Shown piece after piece: positions 51,993-60,177 of a stretch of 64,000 bases of DNA (its first letter is position 1; each line of letters starts with the position of its first letter). The DNA comes from Salinicoccus luteus DSM 17002 (GTDB taxonomy: Bacteria > Bacillota > Bacilli > Staphylococcales > Salinicoccaceae), in the NCBI RefSeq assembly GCF_000712035.1, contig NZ_JONV01000007.1:186001-250000 (forward strand), read 5' to 3'. The notes beneath the pieces were generated by a model. It searched no databases. It had not been told where the DNA came from and saw only the letters and a program-made list of their open reading frames with translations. The position numbers were made by a program, and so were the translations under genes.

Positions 51993-53240
51993 CTATACTT
52001 CAATTTCATACCCTTCCAGTACTGCCTTCTCGACTTCCTTCAAGTCATTCCTAAAGAACTTGTCCACCCTGCTTTCAACCGCTTCATGAAGTTTCTGGTG
52101 ATCCATTTCATGACTTTCATTGTAATCGAGGATGTTCTTTACATATACCGTTGTATACGCAGTGGTAAGCTTTTTGTTTTTCCCTTTGAAGACGGCCGGT
52201 TTATCTGAAACGATGTCGTACAGCCGCTCTCGGATATGTTCTTCTCCAGGACCAATAATCAGTTTCACTCTGAGTCCTCTGGTTGTATTCTGGAATTCAA
52301 ACAATAATATCCGCCTGCTTGAGGTCCATCCCCCACCTTCATTTTCAACTGTTTGATCAAGCTGTTTCGTAGTGAAGCGGATCAACGTCTTGTTGCTGTC
52401 GTCCAGTACCAGATCTTCATCCGCTTCTATCATGTCCTGAAGCTTGGCCGAAACATCCGAATACATGTCGGGCTTGTATTCAAAAATTAGATCAAGCGCC
52501 TTCTTGTGCTTGAAGTATATATCCTGGCACAGTTTTTCCAAATTGCTGTCTCCCACAACGTACCTCCTGAGTGTATCCATATATTGTTCGATGAACAGCC
52601 TCACGCTGTTCTCCATCATATTTTGCCTGGATTCTAGACAGTACTCGATCATCTGCATCACCCCGCTGTAATCCATGCTCGTCCATATTTCAGGGTTGCT
52701 TGCTTCATCCCCGAAAGGTGTGAGATAAACGAAAACCTGATGGTATCCAGGGAAGTTGTCCTGGATGATTTCATAGTATTTGTTCAGTTGATGCTTCGAC
52801 TCCCTGCTCCATACCTTGTTCTCTATAACCAGAACAAATCTGTTGGACTCGGAAATCGCAAGCAGGTCGATATTTTGCCATTCCCTCCTGACAATCAGAT
52901 CATGGTAATCCCAGAGCAGTACCTTCAATGGGTCGAGCGTTCCCTTCGTCCCATCATATCCTTGAACAATTTCCTGCATGAAGCGTTTTATGAAAGCATC
53001 ACTGAAGCCATGTTGCTCATTGGGCGAAAACAGCCAACCCAGTACATTGCTGTGCCGTATTTCCATGTTTACGATACCCAGTGTCTCGAATACATTGAAC
53101 TTCGATGTCTGTGCCTCTATCTTTTCGAGTTCATTGATATCCATCAAAAAGTTTTGGAGCACTTCCCTTTCCTCTCTAGTAATCAACTTTTCCAATCTTT
53201 CCAACTCCCAGTTCAAATGCAAGAAGCCGATGCCTCTCAT
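51993..53240 (-). CDS. PD-(D/E)XK nuclease-superfamily protein (PDDEXK_4 type)
   Basis: A 415-residue protein. The region FETLGIVNMEIRHSNVLGWLFSPNEQHG (51-78) is the recognisable helix of the PDDEXK_4 family. The nuclease core has Glu120, Asp125 in QNIDLLAI, and Glu140-x-Lys142 in VLVIENKV, followed by Gln151. The C-terminal 200 residues are a mixed alpha/beta region without known domain. Members occur as solitary genes or in defence islands, and their targets are unknown. No methyltransferase or partner gene is adjacent. The start is uncertain: no good RBS stands before 53240, and starts inside the first 35 codons are possible. Confidence 0.75.
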   Translation of the reverse strand: MRGIGFLHLNWELERLEKLITREEREVLQNFLMDINELEKIEAQTSKFNVFETLGIVNMEIRHSNVLGWLFSPNEQHGFSDAFIKRFMQEIVQGYDGTKGTLDPLKVLLWDYHDLIVRREWQNIDLLAISESNRFVLVIENKVWSRESKHQLNKYYEIIQDNFPGYHQVFVYLTPFGDEASNPEIWTSMDYSGVMQMIEYCLESRQNMMENSVRLFIEQYMDTLRRYVVGDSNLEKLCQDIYFKHKKALDLIFEYKPDMYSDVSAKLQDMIEADEDLVLDDSNKTLIRFTTKQLDQTVENEGGGWTSSRRILLFEFQNTTRGLRVKLIIGPGEEHIRERLYDIVSDKPAVFKGKNKKLTTAYTTVYVKNILDYNESHEMDHQKLHEAVESRVDKFFRNDLKEVEKAVLEGYEIEV

Positions 53241-53347
53241 CCACTCTAATTACTGTGCCTTTATTATACTCAAATTCCTTTATATTCATCCTTAAAAAAT
53301 CGTATAACTTTTCACCTATAGCGTAGTAATCTCCTTCTATGCTCCAA

Positions 53348-53376
53348 CAAAAAAAGGACCTGATTTCTCAGGTCCC
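53348..53376 (-). terminator. Terminator of the amino-acid ABC operon
   Basis: GGACCTGA - TTTC - TCAGGTCC, with a seven-residue T run on the minus strand. Confidence 0.88.
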
Positions 53377-53427
53377 TGGGATTATTAATTGTATCTTCCG
53401 TTTATGCAACACCAATAATCCTGTTCA

Positions 53428-54123
53428 TTACGCATATCCTCTTCTCATCCTGTTCTCCAGCTTATCGATGACATACGTAAGCAGTACACATATCCCCCAG
53501 TATACAAACGCTGCAGCGACGAAGGCTTCCAAATAGCTGAAGCTCTGTGCACCGACGAGCCTTGCCTGGGCGAAGATGTCCACAACGGTCACGAGGAAGG
53601 CGAGTGACAGCGCCTTGATGATGATCAGGAATGCATTCATCGTATCGGGCAGCGCCTCCACCATGACCTGCGGGATGATGACCTTCCTCAATACCTGGGT
53701 GGTACTGTAGCCGAGCGACTGGGCCGCTTCTATCTGATCCTTATCCAATGAATGCAGTGCACCCCTGATGATTTCGGACTGGAACACGGAGTAGCAGATG
53801 CTGAATGTCACGATGACGATGGCCGTGGAATTCAGGCTCGTCGGGTCGAAGGTGACATTGAACAGCCCGAGAAACCACGCGAGCACGAGCGGCAATGAAT
53901 AATAGACCAGGTAGAGGAGCACGACATTCGGTGTGCCGCGCAGGAATGACTGCAGGACACCGATGACCTGTCTGACCACCGGTATGTTCAAACTCTGGAT
54001 GTATGTGATCATGGCACCGAGCGTAAATGAAAGGACAAGGATGATGAGCGCCAAAAGCAGCGTCTTCGGAACGACTTTTAGGATTTCAACGAAGCTTTCG
54101 AAAACGGTCATGATATCAAACAC
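53428..54123 (-). CDS. Polar amino acid ABC transporter permease, second subunit
   Basis: A 231-residue HisM-type permease with five membrane helices and the EAA loop DQIEAAQSLGYSTTQVLRKVIIPQVMVEALP. It starts at a GTG overlapping the TGA of the upstream permease by 8 bp, with AGGAGG 9 bp away inside that gene. It forms a heterodimeric channel with its neighbour in an importer of the cystine/polar amino acid class. Confidence 0.9.
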   Translation of the reverse strand: MFDIMTVFESFVEILKVVPKTLLLALIILVLSFTLGAMITYIQSLNIPVVRQVIGVLQSFLRGTPNVVLLYLVYYSLPLVLAWFLGLFNVTFDPTSLNSTAIVIVTFSICYSVFQSEIIRGALHSLDKDQIEAAQSLGYSTTQVLRKVIIPQVMVEALPDTMNAFLIIIKALSLAFLVTVVDIFAQARLVGAQSFSYLEAFVAAAFVYWGICVLLTYVIDKLENRMRRGYA

Positions 54124-54841
54124 TGTAGCCCGCCTCCTCTTCCTTCAGCTCGTAGCCCGTCTTTCTGAGCACCCGCTTCTTCCTGCGCTCGAGCAGTCTG
54201 ATGATCTGCTCGGAGACCATGGAGATGCCCCAGTAGATGAGCGCCACCGTCAAGAATACTTCCACCTGCTTCATGCCGAATGTATCCCCGCTCATGATCG
54301 TCGCCAGACCCATGACGTCGACAACACCAATCGCGAAGACGAGGGAACTGTCATGGATGAGGTGAATCATCGCATTGCCGAGGCCCGGCAGTGCGATCGG
54401 TGCCATCTGCGGGATGACGATCCCCTTCATCTTCTGGAACGGCGTATAGCCGAGGCTCTCCGCCGCTTCATGCTGGCCCTTATCGATCGCCAAGTATGCC
54501 GGCCGCAACACTTCCGACATATATGCACCATTGAAGAAGATCAGGCAGACCACTGCGGCGGTGATTGCTCCGATGTTCGTTATATCGAACCCGATCAGCT
54601 GCAGCAGCACCGGCAGGCCGAAGAAGAACAGGAAGAGCTGCAGCAGTATCGGTGTGCTCCGGGTGAAGGATATATATGCCCCCATCAGCTGGCTGAGCAC
54701 CGGTATCCTCCGGATCCGTATCGCAGCAACCGGAATACTGAGCAAAAGACCGAATACAGCGGAGAGTACGACAATCAGGATCGTTATGGGGATCACAGAC
54801 AGGAACTGTGGAAATATCTCCAGCATATATTTAATATCCAT
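54116..54841 (-). CDS. Polar amino acid ABC transporter permease, first subunit
   Basis: A 241-residue HisQ/HisM-type permease: ISFTRSTPILLQLFLFFFGLP, and the EAA loop KGQHEAAESLGYTPFQKMKGIVIPQMAPIALP. It resembles cystine-type permeases (TcyL/TcyM). The RBS GGAGAGG precedes the ATG. It follows the binding-protein gene by 31 bp and overlaps the second permease. Confidence 0.9.
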   Translation of the reverse strand: MDIKYMLEIFPQFLSVIPITILIVVLSAVFGLLLSIPVAAIRIRRIPVLSQLMGAYISFTRSTPILLQLFLFFFGLPVLLQLIGFDITNIGAITAAVVCLIFFNGAYMSEVLRPAYLAIDKGQHEAAESLGYTPFQKMKGIVIPQMAPIALPGLGNAMIHLIHDSSLVFAIGVVDVMGLATIMSGDTFGMKQVEVFLTVALIYWGISMVSEQIIRLLERRKKRVLRKTGYELKEEEAGYSV

Positions 54842-54872
54842 GACTACCTCTCCTCTTCATTCATTGCCATTT

Positions 54873-55709
54873 CTACTCTTCGTACTGCAGGATGTCTTCC
54901 CCGTAGAATTCATTGGACAGTTCCGACACGGTGCCTTCTTCCTTCAGTTCTGCCAACGCTTCGCTGACTTTGTCACGCAGTTCAGCATTCTCTTCGGAAT
55001 CATGGATCAGGAAATAAGTCGGATTGATTTCCACCGGTTCCGTCACATGGATGTCGAGACCCGCCTCTTCAATGATCTTCTGCTGGCCCAGGTTGGATGG
55101 GTGGACGAGCGCATCATAGACGCCGTCGTTCACTTCCTGCAGACGATCGGATGTCGGGATGCCGCCGTCCGACGTATCAAACTCGATCTGGTTGTCCGGA
55201 TGCTCCTCATTGTAGCTGTTCAGCAGGTTGAAGACGCCGCCTGTCGGTGTAACCGGTACAATGTTCTTGCCCGGGAGGTCATCGAGACTTTCGATTTCAC
55301 CTTCCTGGTCCCCTGTCGCAAATATCTTCATCAGGCTTGGACCATTACTTTCGTCGGGAACCAGATAGCTCTCCTCCCTTTCCGGAGAAAGTATGAGTCC
55401 CTGGGCGAGCAGGTCATACTGGCCGGTATCGAGGCCGATTTCACCCGCACTGTCGCTGGCACCTTCCATGTTGAACGTATAGCCCTCAAGCTTTTCGTCT
55501 ATGGCACGCAGCAGTTCGGGTTCGTAGCCTGTCAGTTCTCCGTCATCACCGACATAGCTCAACGGGCGGGAGGAGGAGGACACTGCAACATCCACTGTCC
55601 TGACCTCTCCGCTTTCTTCAGAACCCTCTGCACTCTCTTCTTCGCCGCCACATGCCGCGAGCACCAATAGTACCGCTGCAAATGACACCAATAACAATAA
55701 TTTTTTCAT
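54873..55709 (-). CDS. Amino acid ABC transporter substrate-binding lipoprotein
   Basis: A 278-residue family 3 solute-binding protein. A signal peptide has lipobox LVLAAC (cysteine at 20) and an acidic linker. The fold has SSRPLSYVGDDGELTGYEPELLRAIDEKL, then LLAQGLILSPEREESYLVP and a KIFATGDQEGEIESLDDLPGKN hinge. Substrate is probably a sulfur or polar amino acid, judged from the divergent YdbM-like flavoprotein and permease types; this is inference. Confidence 0.88.
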   Translation of the reverse strand: MKKLLLLVSFAAVLLVLAACGGEEESAEGSEESGEVRTVDVAVSSSSRPLSYVGDDGELTGYEPELLRAIDEKLEGYTFNMEGASDSAGEIGLDTGQYDLLAQGLILSPEREESYLVPDESNGPSLMKIFATGDQEGEIESLDDLPGKNIVPVTPTGGVFNLLNSYNEEHPDNQIEFDTSDGGIPTSDRLQEVNDGVYDALVHPSNLGQQKIIEEAGLDIHVTEPVEINPTYFLIHDSEENAELRDKVSEALAELKEEGTVSELSNEFYGEDILQYEE

Positions 55710-55733
55710 CGTATGTTTGCCTCCTTATGATTT

Positions 55734-56477
55734 TTAATGGGTTGTCGTATAGAACTTGCGTAAAAACTGCTGGGTCCGTGCACTTTCTGAGTGGTTGAAT
55801 ATCTGTTCCGGCGGCCCTTCTTCAGCCACCCTGCCCTGATCCATGAAGATGACACGGTCGGATATGTCTTTGGCGAACGACATCTCATGGGTCACGAGTA
55901 TGATCGTCATGCCCGAATCCGCGACTTCGCCGATCGCCTTCAGTACCTCACCGACCAGTTCAGGGTCGAGTGCCGAAGTCGGCTCATCAAAAAGGATCAC
56001 TTCCGGCTCCACAGCGAGTGCCCTTGCGATGCTCACCCGCTGCTGCTGGCCACCCGAGAGCTGATGCGGATATGCATCCGCCTTCCCGTCGAGCCCGACA
56101 CGCGCGAGCTCCTTCATGCTCTTGTCATGCGCCGCCTTTTTCGACTTCTTCTGAACCACAATCTGGGCATCCATGACATTCTCCAGCACCGTCTTGTTCT
56201 TGAACAGATTGTACTGCTGGAAGACCATCGCCGTCTTCCGGCGGAGATTGAGCGTCTCCTTCTTCGTTATCGAACCGAAATCATATGTGAGGCCGCCCAG
56301 GGTGATCCGGCCGCTCTCCGGCTTCTCCAGCAGGTTGATGCATCTGAGCAGACTCGTCTTCCCCGTACCACTCGGTCCGATGAATGTAATCACTTCACCC
56401 TTTTTGACTTCGAGGCTGATATCATCCAGCACCTTGTGGTCCCCAAAAGACAGATTCAGATTCTCTATGTTCAGCAC
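55734..56477 (-). CDS. Amino acid ABC transporter ATP-binding protein
   Basis: A 247-residue ATPase of the GlnQ/TcyN type. Walker A is [20 protein letters not shown], the signature [18 protein letters not shown], Walker [14 protein letters not shown] and the switch region [11 protein letters not shown]. The GTG at 56477 is chosen because AAGAAGG lies 8 bp away; the GTG at 56486 abuts it. It is the first gene of the operon ATPase - binding protein - permease - permease. Confidence 0.92.
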   Translation of the reverse strand: MLNIENLNLSFGDHKVLDDISLEVKKGEVITFIGPSGTGKTSLLRCINLLEKPESGRITLGGLTYDFGSITKKETLNLRRKTAMVFQQYNLFKNKTVLENVMDAQIVVQKKSKKAAHDKSMKELARVGLDGKADAYPHQLSGGQQQRVSIARALAVEPEVILFDEPTSALDPELVGEVLKAIGEVADSGMTIILVTHEMSFAKDISDRVIFMDQGRVAEEGPPEQIFNHSESARTQQFLRKFYTTTH

Positions 56478-56528
56478 ATGACACACCTTCTTCCATTATG
56501 TAGTCTGAAAATTAAAATGATACGATTC

Positions 56529-56556
56529 ATTATAACTATTATTCCCGACTTGTCAA
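56529..56556 (-). promoter_or_regulatory. Promoter of the amino-acid ABC operon
   Basis: On the minus strand TTGACA (56556-56551), a 16-bp spacer and TATAAT (56534-56529), a near-ideal sigma-A promoter. The spacer contains GGGAATAATAG; a CymR-type site here is possible but I cannot confirm it. Confidence 0.75.
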
Positions 56557-56666
56557 ATGGGGATTTAAAGTTTATTATTACACATGACTATTGAAAAAGA
56601 GTATCTTTGGTGGAATAATGAAGAAATTATGATGTTACAGATATGCTTTAGGAGAGGAGTATCACT

Positions 56667-57848
56667 TTGGAAACATTACAGGACCTTGAAATGAATGAAC
56701 GCTTCCATTTAATAGAAGAAACAGCCAGGAAATTCAAAGAGACTTCACAGGAGCACGATGAGAACGTCACCTTCCCATTCGAGAACTTCGAAGCTTTGAA
56801 GAAAATCGGCTATCCACAGCTGTCGGTGCCTTCAGAATACGGTGGAGGTGGCATCTCACTGCACGAACTGATGAAGCACCAGGAGATCATCGCGAAATAT
56901 GACGGTGCCACCGCCCTGTCCATCGGATGGCATATGGGCATCATCATGGATATCGGGGAAAAGAAGTCTTGGAATGACGCAAAATACAGGAAAGTCGTCC
57001 AGGATGTCATCGAGAACGGTGCACTCATCAACAACCTGGCCACGGAACCGGCAACCGGCAGCCCGACACGCGGCGGCAGGCCGGAGACCACGGCGCGGAA
57101 AGAAGGCGGCGAATGGATCCTGAACGGCAGGAAGACTTTCGCTACCTTGTCACCGATATTGAAGTACGGTGTTATCAGCGCCGCGATCGAGGACAGTGAT
57201 GAGGTCGGGAACTTCGTCGTCGACAGTGCACTCAAGGGTGTCCGCATTGATGAGACATGGAATTCCGTCGCCATGCGCGCAAGCGGCAGCCATGACTTCA
57301 TCATGGAGGATGTACATGTACAGGAGGAGGACCTCGTCTCCTACCGTACACTCGGCAAAAAGGATCCCGCCGGATGGCTCCTGCACATCCCGGCGTGCTA
57401 TCTCGGCATTGCACGCGCCGCGCAGGATTCGGCACTCGAATTCGCGACCTCCTACTCCCCCAACAGCATCAAGGGAACCATTTCAGAGCTGCCCAACGTC
57501 CAGGAGAAGCTCGGCCGAATCGAGATGTTGCTGATGGAATCCGAGCACTTCCTCTATTCCGTTGCCAGACAGTGGGACGAAAGCGATGAAGAAGAAAGAA
57601 GCAGAATGGGCAGCGAACTCGGCGCCGTCAAGACATCCATCGTCAACAAGGCCGTCGAAGCCGTCGACCTCGCCATGCGCGTCGTCGGCGCAAAGAGCCT
57701 GTCAGCCGATAACGAGCTGCAGCGGTACTACAGGAATGTCCGTGCCGGCCTCCATAACCCGCCGATGGATGACATGGTCATCATTGGACTGGCAAAGAGT
57801 TCGATCAGCAGGGTGGAAAACGCGAAAAAGCAGGAGCAGCAGATATAG
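56667..57848 (+). CDS. Acyl-CoA dehydrogenase-fold flavoprotein, YdbM/SfnB-like
   Basis: A 393-residue protein of the acyl-CoA dehydrogenase fold. It has a helical N-terminal domain, the beta region LATEPATGSPTRGGRPETTARKEGGEWILNGRKTFATLSP, and a C-terminal four-helix region with KAVEAVDLAMRVVGAKSL. The usual catalytic glutamate context of true acyl-CoA dehydrogenases is not evident. DszC/SfnB-like monooxygenases and B. subtilis YdbM (a CymR-regulon member) share this pattern. Divergent placement from a cystine-type importer suggests sulfur-source use. The start is TTG at 56667, 7 bp after GGAGAGGAG. Confidence 0.8.
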   Translation: METLQDLEMNERFHLIEETARKFKETSQEHDENVTFPFENFEALKKIGYPQLSVPSEYGGGGISLHELMKHQEIIAKYDGATALSIGWHMGIIMDIGEKKSWNDAKYRKVVQDVIENGALINNLATEPATGSPTRGGRPETTARKEGGEWILNGRKTFATLSPILKYGVISAAIEDSDEVGNFVVDSALKGVRIDETWNSVAMRASGSHDFIMEDVHVQEEDLVSYRTLGKKDPAGWLLHIPACYLGIARAAQDSALEFATSYSPNSIKGTISELPNVQEKLGRIEMLLMESEHFLYSVARQWDESDEEERSRMGSELGAVKTSIVNKAVEAVDLAMRVVGAKSLSADNELQRYYRNVRAGLHNPPMDDMVIIGLAKSSISRVENAKKQEQQI

Positions 57849-57860
57849 GCCAACATGAAA

Positions 57861-57900
57861 AAGGACGCCGGGAGGACTTAAAAATCTTCCCGGCGTCCTT
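57861..57900. terminator. Bidirectional terminator
   Basis: AAGGACGCCGGGAGGA pairs with TCTTCCCGGCGTCCTT (one mismatch). Confidence 0.9.
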
Positions 57901-57915
57901 CTTCAATTCCTTCAT

Positions 57916-58458
57916 TCACACCATTTCATTTTCATCGACACTGCATATATAGGCAACCACCGTATCCTTCATCGGAAGATCGACCTTGCCGTTCAATGCA
58001 TCGACTGCGATGATGCCGTACTGATGATTACGGTCTTTCGTATAGCCGACCCAATAGGGGACATACACCAGCCATTGGTCCAGAATCGCCACTTCGATCT
58101 TCTCCCTCCGCTTTTCCTTGGCGAAAAGCTCCCAATAGAGGATATCCTTTGCACTGTCCTTACCGATAGACTTCTGCACGGGGAAATGCTCCCCATCAGC
58201 CACATCAATGTCATAGTCGACCGGCAGGATGGCATTCATGCGGCTCAAGGGTTCAATCGCAATCCGTCCCTCCATGCCATCCGGCACTGTATGTGTAGTG
58301 GCTCTGTAGTTGAAGCACCAAAACGGGAGGTATACCTGCTCGATTGCCGTCAGCCTCGCAGCCCGTCTGATCTTCTTCCACCAGTTCGAGTAGAGGTGGC
58401 CATTCATCTTCATCGTCGCTTCCCTTTTTTCGATCATCGGCTTCAAATAATTGACCAT
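57916..58458 (-). CDS. Hypothetical protein of the symporter operon with duplicated aromatic motif
   Basis: A 180-residue soluble protein without a family I recognise. An internal repeat is suggested: EQVYLPFWCFNYRA (about 40-53) and WLVYVPYWVGYTK (about 128-140), each followed by a strand and a G-(K/R) turn. There is no signal peptide or membrane helix. It starts 11 bp after the symporter stop, with AGGAGG, and ends just before the terminator, so it belongs to the phosphorylase-symporter operon. A role in sensing or modulating the transporter is conceivable but unsupported. Confidence 0.72.
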   Translation of the reverse strand: MVNYLKPMIEKREATMKMNGHLYSNWWKKIRRAARLTAIEQVYLPFWCFNYRATTHTVPDGMEGRIAIEPLSRMNAILPVDYDIDVADGEHFPVQKSIGKDSAKDILYWELFAKEKRREKIEVAILDQWLVYVPYWVGYTKDRNHQYGIIAVDALNGKVDLPMKDTVVAYICSVDENEMV

Positions 58459-58469
58459 GATTCAACCTC

Positions 58470-60083
58470 CTACATATTCTGCAGATAAAGGAGGAAGGCG
58501 ATGACTACGAAGAAGTAGATGACCAGATAGATCGGCCATCTCGTCGTCTCCTTCTCCTCCTCGACTACATCAACAGATTCTGCCGTTTCGGCGCGCGTGG
58601 CAATGCCCTCCTGGATCTTACCGAGGGTGAGCCCCTGTATCTTCTCGGAAGCGGGTGCCGGAGTCACCATGCTTACCAGATACCCTACACCAATGGCGAC
58701 GACTGCGCCCACCATGTTGTTCCACAGCCAGGATATTTCTCCGAAGACGGTGACCGCCCAGACGGAAACCATGCCTGCGATGACCCCGATGAAGGCACTC
58801 GTCCCGTTCACCCTTCTTGTGAATATCGCCAGGACGAACACGCCGAGCAGCGCACCATAGAAGTATGATCCGACCTGGTTGACGGCCTCGATGACCGGAC
58901 CCAGGTTGCCTGCGAAGAAAGCAAAGATTGTTGCATAGATGCCCCAGAAAATCGTGGCATAGCGGGACGCCTTCAAATAGTGCTCTTCTGATGCGTCCCT
59001 TCTGATGAATTTGCTGTAGAAGTCGCGTATGGATACAGCGGACAATGAGTTCAGTGCCGAGTCAAGGCTCGACATCGCTGCAGCGAATACCCCGGCTATG
59101 ATCAGCCCAGAAATCCCCACAGGCAGCTCATTGACGACAAACCGCGGGAAAAGTTCGTTCAAGTTATCAATGTTCGGATCCCCTGCATATTGATAGAAGA
59201 TATAGAGCAGGACACCGATCAGTATGAAAAGGAGCATTTGTGGAATCAGCAGGATGCCGCCCAGCACGAGTGACAGTTTACTTGCCCGGATGGATTTGCT
59301 GGTGAGCACCCTCTGGATCTGGCTCTGGTCCGTTCCGAAATAGGCGGCGTGCAGGAAGAAGCCACCGAATATCCCGGCCCAGATGCTGTATTCGACCGAC
59401 AGGTCAAATGAGAAATCCAGGGACTGGAGCATCCCGGTATCAGCAGCAGTACTCATCACTTCCCCCCACCCTCCGGGAACATCCTGGAAGATGATGAACA
59501 CACTCAGGACAGCACCGAGCCACAGAACGAACATCTGGATCACGTCCGTCCAGATGACGGCACTGATGCCGCCGAGCACAGTATACGAAACCGCAATGAC
59601 CGCCATTACGATGATGGTGACATTTATGTTTATACCCGTTACGACCGAGAGCACAAGTGCCGGCGCATAGAGTACCACGCCGGTTGCGAGCCCGCGTGCA
59701 ATAAGGAAAAGGCCGGCGGTCAACGACCGTGTCTTCACATCAAATCGCCGCTCCAAATATTCATAGGCGGTATAGACTTCCGTCCTGTAGAAGAACGGCA
59801 CGATTGTGGCAATCAGGAACGCCATGGCCAGCGGTACGTTGATGTAGGTGGCCATGCGTGTCAGACCACCGTCATAGCCCCAGCCAGGTGCACCAATGAA
59901 GGTGATGGCACTGGCCTGTGTTGCCATTACGGACAGGCCGATTGCCCACCAGGGGATGCTCCGCCCGCCCAGGAAGTAGTCCTTCGTCGATTTCTGCTTC
60001 CTTCCGAAAGATGCCCCGATCAGGGCGGTACCAAGTATATAGACGACAAAGATAATATAGTCGATTAAAGTAAAGCTGCTCAT
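58470..60083 (-). CDS. Sodium:solute symporter (SSS/SLC5 family)
   Basis: A 537-residue SSS transporter with 13-14 helices: DYFLGGRSIPWWAIGLSVMATQASAITFIGAPG near residue 35, AVIWTDVIQMFVLWLG near 175, and FAAAMSSLDSALNSLSAVSIRDFY near 350. A charged cytoplasmic segment (about 475-515) precedes the last helix. It follows the GH13 gene by 94 bp and precedes the 180-residue protein. Sugar-, monocarboxylate- and polyol-type substrates occur in this branch; with a phosphorylase next door, a glucosylated compatible solute is a reasonable guess. Confidence 0.88.
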   Translation of the reverse strand: MSSFTLIDYIIFVVYILGTALIGASFGRKQKSTKDYFLGGRSIPWWAIGLSVMATQASAITFIGAPGWGYDGGLTRMATYINVPLAMAFLIATIVPFFYRTEVYTAYEYLERRFDVKTRSLTAGLFLIARGLATGVVLYAPALVLSVVTGININVTIIVMAVIAVSYTVLGGISAVIWTDVIQMFVLWLGAVLSVFIIFQDVPGGWGEVMSTAADTGMLQSLDFSFDLSVEYSIWAGIFGGFFLHAAYFGTDQSQIQRVLTSKSIRASKLSLVLGGILLIPQMLLFILIGVLLYIFYQYAGDPNIDNLNELFPRFVVNELPVGISGLIIAGVFAAAMSSLDSALNSLSAVSIRDFYSKFIRRDASEEHYLKASRYATIFWGIYATIFAFFAGNLGPVIEAVNQVGSYFYGALLGVFVLAIFTRRVNGTSAFIGVIAGMVSVWAVTVFGEISWLWNNMVGAVVAIGVGYLVSMVTPAPASEKIQGLTLGKIQEGIATRAETAESVDVVEEEKETTRWPIYLVIYFFVVIAFLLYLQNM

Positions 60084-60177
60084 TTATGAACCCCCTTCTT
60101 TAATTCGCTTAAACTGCAGTACGCCGGCAATGTCTATGCAGAAATCTTCACCTCCTTGAACACTCGTCCATTTATTT

